64,000 bases of DNA from Pseudomonas sp. UFMG81 (GCF_015354575.1 NZ_JACAFQ010000005.1:172277-236276); one strand, 5' to 3'. Positions 45,529-55,117 are shown, counted from the stretch's first letter. Numbers and translations are program-made. Notes: generated from the sequence alone by a model not told the origin.

Positions 45529-45553
45529 ACGCCCGGCATTCGCCGGGCGTTTT
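45529..45553 (+). terminator. Intrinsic terminator of phoU
   Basis: Stem ACGCCCGGC / GCCGGGCGT followed by TTTTCG, about 20 bases after the phoU stop. Confidence 0.88.
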
Positions 45554-45673
45554 CGTTTGCGCACGAGCACCAGCAGGCACCCGCGATCGATCCGAGCAGT
45601 CCCGGCGTGACCCGTGGTTTGGCAAATGGCCATCAGTCGGCGGTATGCTAGTCGGGATTCAAGAGGAGTATCG

Positions 45674-46582
45674 ATGAGTAAAGTGAATGTGCTGGTCGTG
45701 GACGATGCCCCGTTCATCCGCGACCTGGTGAGAAAGTGCCTGCGCAATGCCTTCCCGGGCATGGTGATCGAGGACGCGGTCAACGGCCGCAAGGCCATGG
45801 CCATGCTGGCCAAGGAGCGTTTCGACCTGGTCCTGTGCGATTGGGAGATGCCGGAGATGTCCGGCCTCGAACTGCTGACCTGGTGCCGCCAGCAGGAAGA
45901 GATGAAAACCATGCAGTTCATCATGGTGACCAGCCGTGGTGACAAGGAGAACGTGATCCAGGCCATCCAGGCCGGCGTCTCCGACTTCGTCGGCAAGCCG
46001 TTCACCAACGAGCAGCTGCTGACCAAGGTGAAGAAGTCCCTGACCAAGATCGGCAAGCTCGACAGCCTGATGTCCAGCGCGCCGGCCCGGGTCAACTCGG
46101 CGTTCGCCAACGATTCGCTCAGCGCGCTCACCGGCGGGCGTCCGGAGGCTGCCAAGGTCGCCGCACCTGCTGCGGCCGCACCCACCGCTGCCAAGCCATT
46201 GATCAATGCGCCCAAGCCGCAGAGTGCCGTGGCTTCCGCCCAGGCCGGTCGTGGCCAGGGCCAGTTGCGCCTGTCCAGTGGCACGCAGCCCTGCGTGATC
46301 AAGGCCCTGAGCCTGAAAGAGGCGCTGCTGGTGGTGCGCCGCAGCGCCAACCTGCCGCAGGTGCTCGAAGGTGCGGTGCTGGACCTGGAGCAGGGCGAGA
46401 ACGCCGAGGTGGCCCGCCTGAACGGCTACCTGCACGCCATCGCCGCGCTGGAGCCCAAACCCGAAAGCGACTGGCTGCAGTTGACCTTCAAGTTCGTCGA
46501 CCAGGATGCGCAGAAGCTCGACTACCTGTCGCGACTGATCGCCCGTGGCACCACGCAGAAGCACTTCACGCCGGGCGCCTGA
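45674..46582 (+). CDS. Response regulator with CheY receiver and PilZ-like tail
   Basis: A 302-residue protein. The receiver domain (residues 1-125) has the acidic pair VVDDAPF, phosphoacceptor Asp in LVLCDWEMPEMSG (about residue 56), Thr/Ser in VTSRG, and Lys in VGKPF. A Pro/Ala-rich linker (about 140-200) follows. The C-terminal 100 residues (VLEGAVLDLEQGENAEVARLNG, LQLTFKFVDQDAQKLDYLSRLIARG in part) look like a degenerate PilZ domain. GAGGAG precedes the ATG. The output and sensor kinase are unknown. Confidence 0.85.
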   Translation: MSKVNVLVVDDAPFIRDLVRKCLRNAFPGMVIEDAVNGRKAMAMLAKERFDLVLCDWEMPEMSGLELLTWCRQQEEMKTMQFIMVTSRGDKENVIQAIQAGVSDFVGKPFTNEQLLTKVKKSLTKIGKLDSLMSSAPARVNSAFANDSLSALTGGRPEAAKVAAPAAAAPTAAKPLINAPKPQSAVASAQAGRGQGQLRLSSGTQPCVIKALSLKEALLVVRRSANLPQVLEGAVLDLEQGENAEVARLNGYLHAIAALEPKPESDWLQLTFKFVDQDAQKLDYLSRLIARGTTQKHFTPGA

Positions 46583-46592
46583 ATTCTGGTGT

Positions 46593-46627
46593 CCTGTAGG
46601 AGCGCCCCGGCAGGGCCGCTCCTACAA
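46593..46627. repeat. Single degenerate REP element
   Basis: CCTGTAGGAGCGCCCCGGCA and its near-inverse GGGCCGCTCCTACA form a compact hairpin after the response regulator gene. Confidence 0.65.
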
Positions 46628-46708
46628 ATCTTCCGACCAGCTGTAACAACTTGTCTGCAGTTGGGCTGCTAGGCTTCGACAGATCACAACTGTCAAAAAG
46701 CCACCATC

Positions 46709-47608
46709 ATGCCAGCCTTCCGCCTGCTGCTGTCCTGTGCCTTGCTCGCGGCCTCGGCGATGAGCCAAGGCATGACCCTCTACAAGACCACCGACGATTA
46801 TGGCGTGGTGTCCTACTCCGACCGTCCTACGCCGGGCTCGACCCCCTGGATCGTCCGCGAACCCATGGTCGAGCGGCTCGACGGCCAGGTGCGCTTGCAG
46901 ACCGAACCCTTCCCCGGTGGCGTACGTTTCATCGCCCGCAATGAGCTGCACGTACCGATGGAGGTCGAGCTGCGCCTCAATGGCCTGGCCAACGCCTTCG
47001 GCGGCAATGCCCCGCGCATCGTGCGGCGGGTGGTGGCAGCGCGTTCGACCCAGGTGCTCAGCGTGGTCCTGGCCGCGCCGGGTGGGCCGCTGAAGTACGC
47101 CAGCAAGTTCCAGTACGCCATGGGCGACCCGGTGCGGCGCACCCAGGGCTACCGCTACCCATTCCCCTGGAAGGGCGGACCGTTCCGCATCAGCCAGGGC
47201 CCCAACGGGCGTTTCAGCCACTTCGGCCCCAAGGGGCGCTACGCCATCGACATTGCCATGCCCGAGGGCACGCCGATCATCGCGGCCAGGGGCGGGGTGG
47301 TGGTGAAGGTGGAGAACAACCAGAGTGGCCGCGGCACCAACCCGGCGGGCAATTTCGTGCGCATCCTGCACCCGGACGGCACCATGGGTGTGTACCTGCA
47401 CCTGATGCGCGGCTCGGTGGTGGTGGGCGAGGGGCAGCAGGTGGTGCTGGGGCAGGCACTGGCCAAGTCGGGTAATACCGGCAACAGCAGCGGGCCGCAT
47501 TTGCATTTCGTGGTGCAGCGCAACGTGGGGCTGGCGCTGGAGTCGATCCCGTATCAGTTCGACCGGCCGATTGGCGGGATGCCGGATTTCACGGCGGGGA
47601 ACCCCTGA
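46709..47608 (+). CDS. M23 family (LytM) peptidoglycan endopeptidase
   Basis: A 299-residue exported protein with signal peptide (residues 1-20). An N-terminal domain includes LYKTTDDYGVVSYSDRP, which resembles DUF4124. The LytM domain (about 165-275) has the zinc ligands in FSHFGPKGRYAIDIAMPEGT (His and Asp) and GPHLHFVV (HxH). All four expected zinc/catalytic positions are present, so it is probably an active cell-wall hydrolase. REP elements flank it on both sides. Confidence 0.92.
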   Translation: MPAFRLLLSCALLAASAMSQGMTLYKTTDDYGVVSYSDRPTPGSTPWIVREPMVERLDGQVRLQTEPFPGGVRFIARNELHVPMEVELRLNGLANAFGGNAPRIVRRVVAARSTQVLSVVLAAPGGPLKYASKFQYAMGDPVRRTQGYRYPFPWKGGPFRISQGPNGRFSHFGPKGRYAIDIAMPEGTPIIAARGGVVVKVENNQSGRGTNPAGNFVRILHPDGTMGVYLHLMRGSVVVGEGQQVVLGQALAKSGNTGNSSGPHLHFVVQRNVGLALESIPYQFDRPIGGMPDFTAGNP

Positions 47609-47612
47609 CATT

Positions 47613-47721
47613 GTTGGGGCCGCTTTGCGGCCCTTTCGCGGCACAAGGCCGCTCCTACAGTGGATTGCATATTCCTGTAGGAGCGGCCTTGTGCCGCGAA
47701 AGGGCTGCGCAGCAGCCCCAA
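47613..47721. repeat. REP pair, GCGGCCTTGTGCCGCGAAAGGG type
   Basis: An inverted copy followed by a direct copy sit tail to tail around TGGATTGCATATT, between the convergent M23 peptidase and CorC/HlyC-family genes. Confidence 0.88.
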
Positions 47722-47725
47722 AGGT

Positions 47726-49066
47726 TCAATCCAGCTTGAGCACCTTGGCCAGCACGATCTTCGGCCCTTTCATCTTCTTGACGATGATGCGCAGGCCTTC
47801 GACCTCCAGCACTTCCTCTTCTTCAGGCACGCGCTTGAGGGTTTCGTAGATCAGCCCGGCAAGCGTCTCCGCCTCGATGTGGTCGAGGTCGATCCCCAGC
47901 AGGCGCTCGACCTTGAACAGCGGCGTGTCGCCGCGCACCAGCAACTTGCCCGGCTGGTAGGCGAGGATGCCGCGCTCGGTCTTGCGGTGTTCGTCCTGGA
48001 TATCGCCCACCAGCACTTCCAGCACGTCTTCCATGGTCAGGTAGCCGATCACCTTGCCATCGGCCTCTTCGACCAGCACGAAGTGTGCGCCACCCTTGCG
48101 GAACTGCTCCAGCAGCTGTGACAGCGGCATGTGCCGCGACACCCGCTCCAGCGGGCGGGCCAGGTCTTCGAGGTCGATGGTCTCGGGCAGGTGGTCCAGC
48201 TCGGCCAGCTCCAGCAGCAAATCCTTGATGTGCAGCAGGCCGGTGAACTCTTCGCGCTCGGCGTCGTACACCGGGTAGCGGCTGAACTTGTGCCGGCGCA
48301 GCAGGGCGAGGATTTCCTTGAGCGGGGCATGGGCATCGATGCTGACCATGTCCTCGCGCGAGTTGGCCCAGTCGACTACTTCCAGTTCGCCCATTTCCAC
48401 CGCCGAGGCCAGCACGCGCATGCCTTGGTCGCTCGGGTCCTGGCCGCGGCTGGAGTGCAGGATCAGCTTGAGCTCTTCACGGCTGTAGTGATGCTCGTGG
48501 TGCGGGCCGGGCTCGCCCTGCCCGGCGATGCGCAGGATAGTATTGGCGCTGGCGTTGAGCAGGTAGATCGCCGGGTACATCGCCCAGTAGAACAGGTACA
48601 GCGGCACGGCGGTCCACAGCGACAGCAGCTCGGGCTTGCGGATCGCCCAGGATTTGGGGGCCAGCTCGCCGACCACGATGTGCAGGTAGGAGATGACGAA
48701 GAAGGCAACGAAGAACGAGATCGCCTTGATCAGCTCGGGGGAGTCGACGCCGAAGTAGGCCAGCAACGGTTCGAGCAGGTGGGCGAACGCCGGCTCACCG
48801 ACCCAGCCCAGGCCCAGCGAGGCCAGGGTGATACCCAGCTGGCAGGCCGAGAGATAGGCGTCGAGCTGGTTGTGTACCTTGCGCAGGATGCTGCCGCGCC
48901 AGCCGTGCAATTCGGCGATGGACTCGACGCGGGTGGAGCGCAGCTTGACCATGGCGAACTCCGCGGCCACGAAGAAGCCATTGAGCAGCACCAGGAACAA
49001 GGCGAAAAGAATCATGCCGAAGTCGGCGAACAACGAGGTGAGGCTGATACCAGGGGAAGGGTCCAT
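47726..49066 (-). CDS. CorC/HlyC (CNNM/DUF21) family membrane protein with CBS domains
   Basis: A 446-residue protein. The DUF21/CNNM membrane domain is residues about 10-200, with FFVAAEFAMVKLR and LGLGWVGEPAF. A CBS pair is at about 220-345 (VSIDAHAPLKEILALLRRH, FVLVEEADGKVIGYLTMEDVLEVLVGDI in part). The CorC_HlyC C-terminal domain (about 350-440) begins after the CBS pair. Homologues export magnesium or cobalt or support Mg2+ homeostasis; the hemolysin label is historical. It is convergent with the M23 gene and downstream of phoR on the same strand. Confidence 0.9.
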   Translation of the reverse strand: MDPSPGISLTSLFADFGMILFALFLVLLNGFFVAAEFAMVKLRSTRVESIAELHGWRGSILRKVHNQLDAYLSACQLGITLASLGLGWVGEPAFAHLLEPLLAYFGVDSPELIKAISFFVAFFVISYLHIVVGELAPKSWAIRKPELLSLWTAVPLYLFYWAMYPAIYLLNASANTILRIAGQGEPGPHHEHHYSREELKLILHSSRGQDPSDQGMRVLASAVEMGELEVVDWANSREDMVSIDAHAPLKEILALLRRHKFSRYPVYDAEREEFTGLLHIKDLLLELAELDHLPETIDLEDLARPLERVSRHMPLSQLLEQFRKGGAHFVLVEEADGKVIGYLTMEDVLEVLVGDIQDEHRKTERGILAYQPGKLLVRGDTPLFKVERLLGIDLDHIEAETLAGLIYETLKRVPEEEEVLEVEGLRIIVKKMKGPKIVLAKVLKLD

Positions 49067-49102
49067 GATGGGGTTTTACGGGGTCCGTCTTTGAAATAGG
49101 AA

Positions 49103-49130
49103 GAAAAAAAGTGCCAGCGTTTGCTGGCAC
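49103..49130 (-). terminator. Intrinsic terminator downstream of phoR
   Basis: On the minus strand the stem GTGCCAGC / GCTGGCAC with loop AAAC is followed by T7. It separates the phoBR operon from the CorC/HlyC gene. Confidence 0.9.
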
Positions 49131-49169
49131 GGGGGATCCAATGTAGCGGCTGAGGCGGCAAAAGCAAAG

Positions 49170-49226
49170 GGGCGGGGGCAAGCCCACTCCCACGTCACCC
49201 GTGGCAGCGGGCTTGCCCCGCGATGC
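49170..49226. repeat. Degenerate REP pair
   Basis: GGGCAAGCCCACTCCCAC and GGCAGCGGGCTTGCCCCGCG face each other downstream of phoR; both copies have mismatches from the consensus. Confidence 0.6.
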
Positions 49227-49228
49227 TT

Positions 49229-50536
49229 TCACACCTTGCTCATGACCAATTGTGCCGGCGCGAAGTGACAGGTGAAGGTACTGCCGTGACCCGGCACGCT
49301 GCTGATCTCCAGCTTGCCGCGATGGCGCATCAGCACATGCTTGACGATCGCCAGGCCCAGCCCGGTGCCGCCGGTATTCGACGCACGGCTGGAATCGACG
49401 CGGTAGAAACGCTCGGTCAGGCGCGGCAGGTGCTTGGCCTCGATGCCGACCCCCGAGTCCTGCACGCTCAAGTGCGCGCCCTGCTCGTCGGCCCACCAGC
49501 GAATGCGAATATTACCTTCGTCCTGGGTGTACTTGACCGCGTTGAACACCAGGTTGGAGAACGCGCTGCGCAGCTCCGATTCGCTGCCTTTCAAGCGTAT
49601 GCCGGGCGCGGCCTCCAGGGTGATGCGCTGGTTGCGCGGGCCGGACAGGGCCTGGGCGTCGTTCTTGATCGTGCCGAGCAGGGCATCGACCAGCACCGGC
49701 TGGTTGTCCGAGGGGTAGTCGGTGGCTTCGAGCTTGGCCAGCAGCAGCAGGTCGTTGAGCAAGGTCTGCATGCGCGAGCCCTGGGCGCTCATCTGTTGCA
49801 GGGCGCGGCCCCAGCGTGGGTTCACGTCCTCGACGTTGTCCAGCAGCGTCTCCAGGTAGCCGGTGATCACCGTCAGCGGCGTGCGCAACTCGTGGCTGAC
49901 GTTGGCGACGAAGTCCTTGCGCATCTGTTCGAGCTGATGGATGCGGGTGACGTCGCGCACCAGCATCAGGTGCTCGTTGTTGCCATAGCGGGTGAGGTGC
50001 AGTTGCACCCGCAGGCGGTCATTGATCGGTGACGGGATTTCCAGCGGCTCGGTGTAGTTCTGCGACTCGAAATATTCCTTGAAGCGCGGGTGGCGCACCA
50101 GGTTGGTCACCGGCTGGCCACCGTCCTGCGGGGTCTTGAAGCCCAGCAGGGTCTCGGCGGCGCGGTTCCACCACTCCAGGTTGCCTTCGCTGTCGAGCAT
50201 GATCACTGCGTCACGCAGCGCGGCTGTGGACTCCTGGACCCGGTCGATCACCGCTTGCAGGCGCCCGCGCACGCGCTGGTCGCGGCGTTGCAGGTGGTAG
50301 ATGCTGTCGAACACCTCGCCCCACAGGCCATAACCGTCGGGCGGTGCTTCATCGGGTTGGTGGTTGCGCAGCCAGTCGTGCAGGCGCAGCAGCTGCTTGA
50401 GGGTCCAGCCCAGGTAGAGTGCCAGGCCGATGGCCAGGCACCAGCCGTAGTAGCCGGTGACCAACCCGCCGATCAGGCAGGCGGTGATCAGCAGGAGCAT
50501 GTGGCGAATCAGGGTTGCGTGCCAGTTCTGGTTCAA
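49229..50536 (-). CDS. phoR: Phosphate regulon sensor histidine kinase PhoR
   Basis: A 435-residue inner-membrane kinase. Two N-terminal TM helices (residues about 10-45) are followed by a DUF3329/PhoR cytoplasmic linker and a PAS domain (about 95-190). The HisKA domain carries the phosphoacceptor His in ANVSHELRTPLTVITGYLE near residue 210. The ATPase domain shows NLVFNAVKYT (N box), DSGVGIE (G1), and GTGLGLAIVKHV (G2). It phosphorylates PhoB under phosphate limitation. It is transcribed with phoB 36 bases upstream; a terminator follows. Confidence 0.96.
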   Translation of the reverse strand: MNQNWHATLIRHMLLLITACLIGGLVTGYYGWCLAIGLALYLGWTLKQLLRLHDWLRNHQPDEAPPDGYGLWGEVFDSIYHLQRRDQRVRGRLQAVIDRVQESTAALRDAVIMLDSEGNLEWWNRAAETLLGFKTPQDGGQPVTNLVRHPRFKEYFESQNYTEPLEIPSPINDRLRVQLHLTRYGNNEHLMLVRDVTRIHQLEQMRKDFVANVSHELRTPLTVITGYLETLLDNVEDVNPRWGRALQQMSAQGSRMQTLLNDLLLLAKLEATDYPSDNQPVLVDALLGTIKNDAQALSGPRNQRITLEAAPGIRLKGSESELRSAFSNLVFNAVKYTQDEGNIRIRWWADEQGAHLSVQDSGVGIEAKHLPRLTERFYRVDSSRASNTGGTGLGLAIVKHVLMRHRGKLEISSVPGHGSTFTCHFAPAQLVMSKV

Positions 50537-50572
50537 TTGACAGTCCTTGTACAGCGGGCGCCTGGGCTTCGA

Positions 50573-51262
50573 TCAGCTTTTGGTCGAGAAGCGATAACCC
50601 GTGCCGCGGACGGTTTGTACCAGATTTTCGTAGGCTTCACCCAGCGCCTTGCGCAGGCGGCGGATGTGCACGTCGACGGTACGCTCTTCGACGTAGACGT
50701 TGCCGCCCCACACCTGGTCGAGCAGCTGGCCACGGGTGTAGGCGCGTTCCTGGTGGGTCATGAAGAACTGCAGCAGGCGGTATTCGGTGGGGCCCATCTC
50801 GGCGGGCTTGCCGTCGATGGTCACGCGGTGGCTGATCGGGTCGAGCAGCAGGCCGCCGACTTCGATCGGCGCTTCGCTGTCGCTCGGGCCGGTGCGGCGC
50901 AGCACGGCCTTCAGGCGCGCCACCAGCTCGCGGGGCGAGAACGGCTTGGTGATGTAGTCGTCGGCGCCCACTTCAAGACCCTGGATCTTGTTGTCCTCTT
51001 CGCCCTTGGCGGTGAGCATGATGATCGGGATATCGCCGGTCAGCTCGTCACGCTTCAGGCGGCGGGCCAGTTCGATGCCCGAGGTGCCTGGCAGCATCCA
51101 GTCGAGCAGGATCAGGTCCGGCTTGCGGTCGACGATGATGGCGTGGGCCTGTTGCGAATTCTCGGCCTCGAGGCAGTCATAGCCAGCCATTTCCAATGCA
51201 ACGGCGATCATCTCGCGGATAGGCGCTTCGTCGTCGACGATCAGAATGTTTCTGCCAACCAT
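50573..51262 (-). CDS. phoB: Phosphate regulon response regulator PhoB
   Basis: A 229-residue OmpR-type regulator. The receiver has [11 protein letters not shown], phosphoacceptor Asp in [13 protein letters not shown] (about residue 54), MLTAKGEE and [11 protein letters not shown]. The winged-helix domain has [15 protein letters not shown] and [15 protein letters not shown] for DNA binding. The ATG at 51262 has GGGAGAGG 9-10 bases upstream; a TTG at 51268 lies too close to that site. It binds Pho boxes before pstS and pstC, and probably its own promoter. In operon with phoR. Confidence 0.97.
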   Translation of the reverse strand: MVGRNILIVDDEAPIREMIAVALEMAGYDCLEAENSQQAHAIIVDRKPDLILLDWMLPGTSGIELARRLKRDELTGDIPIIMLTAKGEEDNKIQGLEVGADDYITKPFSPRELVARLKAVLRRTGPSDSEAPIEVGGLLLDPISHRVTIDGKPAEMGPTEYRLLQFFMTHQERAYTRGQLLDQVWGGNVYVEERTVDVHIRRLRKALGEAYENLVQTVRGTGYRFSTKS

Positions 51263-51316
51263 GCTCAATTACCTCTCCCGGGAACGATGTCTTGGCCCGC
51301 ATTAGATAACGGAATT

Positions 51317-51334
51317 ATTGCAGCTGTGTGACAG
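51317..51334 (-). promoter_or_regulatory. Candidate Pho box upstream of phoB
   Basis: On the minus strand CTGTCACACAGCTGCAAT: a perfect first heptamer CTGTCAC and a weaker second (CTGCAAT) with a 4-base spacer, about 55 bases before the phoB start. Confidence 0.55.
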
Positions 51335-51437
51335 GGCATGGGCAGTTCTGGCGACATTGCATGACTGGGCTAGGCTTCAGGGGGCCGCTGCGGCGGTGCC
51401 CAGAACCCATACAACCCCCGAAACGACGGTGATTCCA

Positions 51438-51809
51438 ATGACACGACATACGCTGAGCTGGATGGCCCTTTGCGCTGCGCTGGCAGTGCCGGGGGTGGCG
51501 TCGGCTCATCACGCCATGGAGAAGAACGGCATGTGGGTCGATCACGACGGCATGACCTTGTACACCTTCGACAAGGACAGCGGCGGCAAGTCCATGTGCA
51601 ACGGCGACTGCGCCAAGAACTGGCCGCCGCTGATGGTCAAGAAGGACGACGAGGCGCCGAAGGACAAATGGACCCATGTCACCCGTGATGATGGTTCGAT
51701 GCAGTGGGCCTACGATGGCAAGCCGCTGTACACCTTCGTCAAGGACAAGAAGGCCGGGGACATGACCGGCGATGGTGTGAAGGACGTCTGGCACGTGGCC
51801 AAGCCTTGA
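51438..51809 (+). CDS. COG4315 family exported protein
   Basis: A 123-residue protein with signal peptide ending at VASAHH (about residue 23). It contains two copies of the family's Yx(F/W)xxD motif: MTLYTFDKD and PLYTFVKD. The body contains CNGDCAKNWPPL and DGSMQWAYDGKPL, typical of the secreted-repeat/COG4315 family. Homologues are called predicted lipoproteins but there is no lipobox here. The Cys pair could form a disulfide or bind a ligand. Function is unknown. It is divergent from phoB. Confidence 0.85.
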   Translation: MTRHTLSWMALCAALAVPGVASAHHAMEKNGMWVDHDGMTLYTFDKDSGGKSMCNGDCAKNWPPLMVKKDDEAPKDKWTHVTRDDGSMQWAYDGKPLYTFVKDKKAGDMTGDGVKDVWHVAKP

Positions 51810-51813
51810 CGCA

Positions 51814-51888
51814 TTGTGGGAGCGGGCTTGCCCCGCGATTGCGATGGTATGGCTAGCGCCGCAATCGCGGGGCAAGCCCGCTCCCACG
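51814..51888. repeat. REP pair, GAGCGGGCTTGCCCCGCGAT type
   Basis: Two inverted GTGGGAGCGGGCTTGCCCCG-type copies lie between the convergent COG4315 and ubiA genes. Confidence 0.85.
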
Positions 51889-51900
51889 GGTTCGATGTGA

Positions 51901-52791
51901 TCAACGCAGCGCGTAGTCCAGCACCACCCCGATAAACATCAACATCCCCGCCCAGTGGTTGTGCAGGAACGCCTTGAAGCACGACTCGCGGTCCAGCCCG
52001 CGCGTCGACCAGAACTCCCAGGCGAAGCACACCGCCGCTGCCAGCAGCCCCAGGTGGAACCAGCCCCCCAGATCGAAGCGATTGCCTGCCAGCAACAGGC
52101 AGCCCAGCGACAGCAGCTGCAAGGTCAGGATGATCACCCGGTCGGCCTCGCCGAACAGGATGGCGGTGGACTTCACCCCGATCTTCAGGTCGTCGTCACG
52201 GTCGACCATTGCGTAGTAGGTGTCATAACCCACCGTCCACAGCACGTTGGCGATGTACAGCAGCCAGGCGGCGGCCGGCAGCTCGCCACCGGCGGCGGTG
52301 AAGGCCATGGGGATGCCCCAGGAATACGCCGCGCCCAGCACCACTTGCGGGTAGTAGGTGTAGCGCTTCATGAACGGGTAGCAGAAGGCCAGGGCCACGG
52401 CGCCAAATGACAACCACACCGTCTTGGCGTTGGTGCACAGCACCAGCAGGAAACTCACGCCCACCAGCACCGCGAACAGCATCAATGCTTCGCGCGGCTT
52501 GACCCGGCCACTGGCCAGCGGCCGGTCGGCAGTGCGTTTTACATGGCCGTCGACCTTGCGGTCGGCGAAGTCGTTGATGCAGCAGCCGGCGGCACGCATC
52601 AGCACCACGCCCAGCCCAAAGATCAGCACGTTGGCCACGCTGGGCGAGCCATTGCCGGCGATCCACACCGCCATCAGCGTCGGCCACAGCAACAGGTAGA
52701 TGCCGATCGGGCGGTCCATGCGGCTCAGCTGGACGAAGTCCCAGGCCCGTGGGTGCAAGCGGTTGAGCGACTTGAGCAGGTGCAGGTACAT
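51901..52791 (-). CDS. ubiA: 4-hydroxybenzoate octaprenyltransferase UbiA
   Basis: A 296-residue polytopic inner-membrane enzyme that prenylates 4-hydroxybenzoate in ubiquinone synthesis. Both Asp-rich motifs are present: [20 protein letters not shown] near residue 73-92 and [20 protein letters not shown] near residue 191-210. Hydrophobic segments fill the rest. Its ATG overlaps the ubiC stop (ATGA), so the two are translationally coupled. Length matches the family. Confidence 0.97.
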   Translation of the reverse strand: MYLHLLKSLNRLHPRAWDFVQLSRMDRPIGIYLLLWPTLMAVWIAGNGSPSVANVLIFGLGVVLMRAAGCCINDFADRKVDGHVKRTADRPLASGRVKPREALMLFAVLVGVSFLLVLCTNAKTVWLSFGAVALAFCYPFMKRYTYYPQVVLGAAYSWGIPMAFTAAGGELPAAAWLLYIANVLWTVGYDTYYAMVDRDDDLKIGVKSTAILFGEADRVIILTLQLLSLGCLLLAGNRFDLGGWFHLGLLAAAVCFAWEFWSTRGLDRESCFKAFLHNHWAGMLMFIGVVLDYALR

Positions 52792-53348
52792 CAGCGGGTT
52801 TCCTCCTTGGCCGCTTGCCACAACGCTGGCAGGAAGATCTCCGCCACCAGCAGGTCGAGCCCGGCACGCTCGAAGCGTGAACGGCGGCCCCAGAGCCCGG
52901 CATGAGCGGCCTCGGCGGGCAACCAGGCCTGTGGATAACTGCACACTTCGATGGGGTGGCGAACAAAGGCCTGGTCGCAGAACAGCAGTTCGCCGAGCGA
53001 GCGGCTGCCCAGGGTTTCCAGGTCGAGGCCGCCGCGCTCCAGCACGCTGCGCCCGGCCACGCTGCGGGCGAACACCCAGGGTTGGCCATGGCCGCGCAGG
53101 TACACCTCGCGCACCCAGCCTTCTTCGCCAGGCGGCAGGCCTAGGGCGGCGCATTCGTCATCGCGCAGGGGTTGCCAGCCTTCGAACAGGGGGGTGACGC
53201 TGAAATGGTCGTTGCTGAGGCGGGTCAGGCGGCGGGTCAGGGAGCCTTCGTCGAACAGCCAGTCGAGGGTCGGCTGGGCGAGCGTGGCCGCCAGCTGTGG
53301 ATACGCCAGCCACGCGACAGCGGCTGCTTGCGGGGTTTCGTACGACAC
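52791..53348 (-). CDS. ubiC: Chorismate--pyruvate lyase UbiC
   Basis: A 185-residue enzyme that splits chorismate to 4-hydroxybenzoate and pyruvate, the first step of ubiquinone synthesis. It shows [45 protein letters not shown], and [21 protein letters not shown] (in part). These contain the family's conserved Arg and Glu residues. The ATG follows a divergent region that holds a REP pair and the rubredoxin gene. A perfect DnaA-box word lies at 52930-52938 within the gene. Confidence 0.95.
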   Translation of the reverse strand: MSYETPQAAAVAWLAYPQLAATLAQPTLDWLFDEGSLTRRLTRLSNDHFSVTPLFEGWQPLRDDECAALGLPPGEEGWVREVYLRGHGQPWVFARSVAGRSVLERGGLDLETLGSRSLGELLFCDQAFVRHPIEVCSYPQAWLPAEAAHAGLWGRRSRFERAGLDLLVAEIFLPALWQAAKEETR

Positions 53349-53454
53349 GTCGGTATGCTTGTGACAGCCAGAGAGGCGGCGAGCTTAGCATGATTGCCCG
53401 GACTGCTTGCATACTGCCGGCAGGGCCAGTACAAAGCCCCCAAGAATTGCGCGC

Positions 53455-53534
53455 TGGCCCCTTCGCGGGCAAGCCCGCTCCCACAAGTCCTGTGCTGCAC
53501 CTGTGGGAGCGGGCTTGCCCGCGAAGAGGCCATC
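53455..53534. repeat. REP pair between ubiC and the rubredoxin gene
   Basis: Inverted GTGGGAGCGGGCTTGCCCGC copies with matching GGCCCCTTCGCGG flanks lie in the divergent ubiC/rubredoxin promoter space, an unusual place for a REP. Confidence 0.85.
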
Positions 53535-53577
53535 AGTTGCAACACAACACTTGAGCCTGTGCGAGGAAGAACGACCC

Positions 53578-53745
53578 ATGAAGAAGTGGCAATGCATTGT
53601 CTGTGGCCTGATCTACGACGAAGCCGAAGGCTGGCCGGATGACGGCATCGCCCCAGGCACCCGCTGGGAAGACGTGCCGGAAGACTGGCTGTGCCCCGAC
53701 TGTGGCGTGGGCAAGAGCGACTTTGAAATGATCGCCATCGGCTGA
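53578..53745 (+). CDS. Rubredoxin
   Basis: A 55-residue iron-sulfur electron carrier. Both CxxCG iron-binding motifs are present: [12 protein letters not shown] (residues 5-16) and [14 protein letters not shown] (about 37-50). The aromatic and acidic residues between them match type II-like rubredoxins of pseudomonads. GAGGAAG precedes the ATG. It lies 35 bases upstream of a rubredoxin reductase gene, so they form a reductase-carrier pair. No alkane hydroxylase is nearby. Confidence 0.96.
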   Translation: MKKWQCIVCGLIYDEAEGWPDDGIAPGTRWEDVPEDWLCPDCGVGKSDFEMIAIG

Positions 53746-53780
53746 TCGCAAACCTGTTTTCGCAAAGAGGAAGCACCTGC

Positions 53781-54929
53781 ATGTCGTCCCCCGTGGTGAT
53801 CATCGGCACCGGCCTGGCCGGCTACAACCTGGCCCGTGAGTTTCGCAAGCTCGACGGTGAAACGCCGTTGCTGCTGATTACCGCCGACGATGGTCGCTCG
53901 TATTCCAAGCCCATGCTCTCCACGGGGTTCGCCAAGGGCAAGGACGCCGACGGCCTGTGCATGGCCGAGCCGGGCGCCATGGCCGAGCAACTCAAGGCCG
54001 AGGTGCGCACCCACACCCATATCAGCGGCATCGACCCTGGCCACAAGCGCCTGTGGATCGGTGAAGAGGCGGTCGAGTACCGCGACCTGGTCCTGGCCTG
54101 GGGTGCGCAGACCGTGCAGGTGCCGGTGCAAGGCGATGCCTGTGATCGGGTATTCCCGATCAACGACCTCGAGGACTACGCGCGTTTTCGTGCTGCAGCT
54201 GCCGGCAAGCAGCGGGTGCTGATCCTCGGTGCCGGCCTGATCGGCTGCGAGTTCGCCAACGACATGACCTTGGGCGGTTACCAATGCGACGTGGTCGCCC
54301 CCTGCGAGCAGGTGATGCCGACCTTGCTGCACCCAGCGGCTGCGGCCGCCGTCCAGGCTGGCCTGGAGGGCCTGGGCGTGCGCTTTCACCTGGGGCCGGT
54401 GCTGAACCGGCTGCAGCAGGTCGCCGAGGGGCTGGAAGCGCACCTGTCCGACGGCAGCGTGATTGCCTGCGACCTGGTGGTCTCGGCCATCGGTCTGCGC
54501 CCGCGCACCGACCTGGCGGCCGCCGCTGGTTTGCTGGTAAACCGGGGTGTGGTGGTCGATCGCCAGCTGCGCACCTCCCACGCCAATATCTTCGCCCTGG
54601 GCGATTGCGCCGAGGTCGATGGCATCAACCTTCTGTACGTGATGCCGCTGATGGCCTGTGCCCGCGCGCTGGCCCAGACCCTGGCCGGCAACCCGACCGC
54701 TGTCAGCTATGGGCCGATGCCGGTCACCGTGAAGACCCCGGCCTGCCCACTGGTGGTGTCGCCGCCACCCGCCGGCCAAGAAGGTGTGTGGCAGGTGGAG
54801 GGCAGCGGCACCGACCTGAAGGTGCTGTGCTACGGGGCCGACGGCCAGCTGTTGGGCTATGCGCTGACCGGTGCCGCGGTCCTCGACAAACTGGCGCTCA
54901 ACCGCCAGTTGCCAGCATTGATGGCGTAA
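53781..54929 (+). CDS. Rubredoxin-NAD(+) reductase
   Basis: A 382-residue FAD flavoprotein transferring electrons from NADH to rubredoxin. The FAD-binding GxGxxG is [14 protein letters not shown] (residues 8-21). The NAD-binding site is [16 protein letters not shown] (about 146-161). The second FAD motif is [13 protein letters not shown] (about 272-284). AGAGGAAG precedes the ATG. It resembles the P. aeruginosa rubredoxin reductase in size rather than the larger AlkT. It probably supports oxidative-stress or fatty-acid/alkane chemistry; the final acceptor is unknown. Confidence 0.93.
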   Translation: MSSPVVIIGTGLAGYNLAREFRKLDGETPLLLITADDGRSYSKPMLSTGFAKGKDADGLCMAEPGAMAEQLKAEVRTHTHISGIDPGHKRLWIGEEAVEYRDLVLAWGAQTVQVPVQGDACDRVFPINDLEDYARFRAAAAGKQRVLILGAGLIGCEFANDMTLGGYQCDVVAPCEQVMPTLLHPAAAAAVQAGLEGLGVRFHLGPVLNRLQQVAEGLEAHLSDGSVIACDLVVSAIGLRPRTDLAAAAGLLVNRGVVVDRQLRTSHANIFALGDCAEVDGINLLYVMPLMACARALAQTLAGNPTAVSYGPMPVTVKTPACPLVVSPPPAGQEGVWQVEGSGTDLKVLCYGADGQLLGYALTGAAVLDKLALNRQLPALMA

Positions 54930-55117
54930 ATAGCGGGCGTTCTGTCGGATTTCTCCTGTTCTTGCCGCGACAATGGCCGCCCAGGTACTGGCGCGGCCCC
55001 TGGCGGCGTGCCATTCTCACTGGCGTCTGCCGCAGCCTAGAGCCTGCGGTGCCTTGAACGCTGCTTCGTTCGGCAGCACGGCATAACAACAAGAAATTCC
55101 GTCAAAGAGGCTTCACT

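Noticed and set aside
46709..47608. Possible inclusion of the M23 peptidase and response regulator in the Pho operon
   Set aside because: A strong terminator follows phoU, and I see no Pho box before these genes.
51438..51809. Lipoprotein assignment for the COG4315 protein
   Set aside because: The signal peptide ends VASAHH with no lipobox cysteine.
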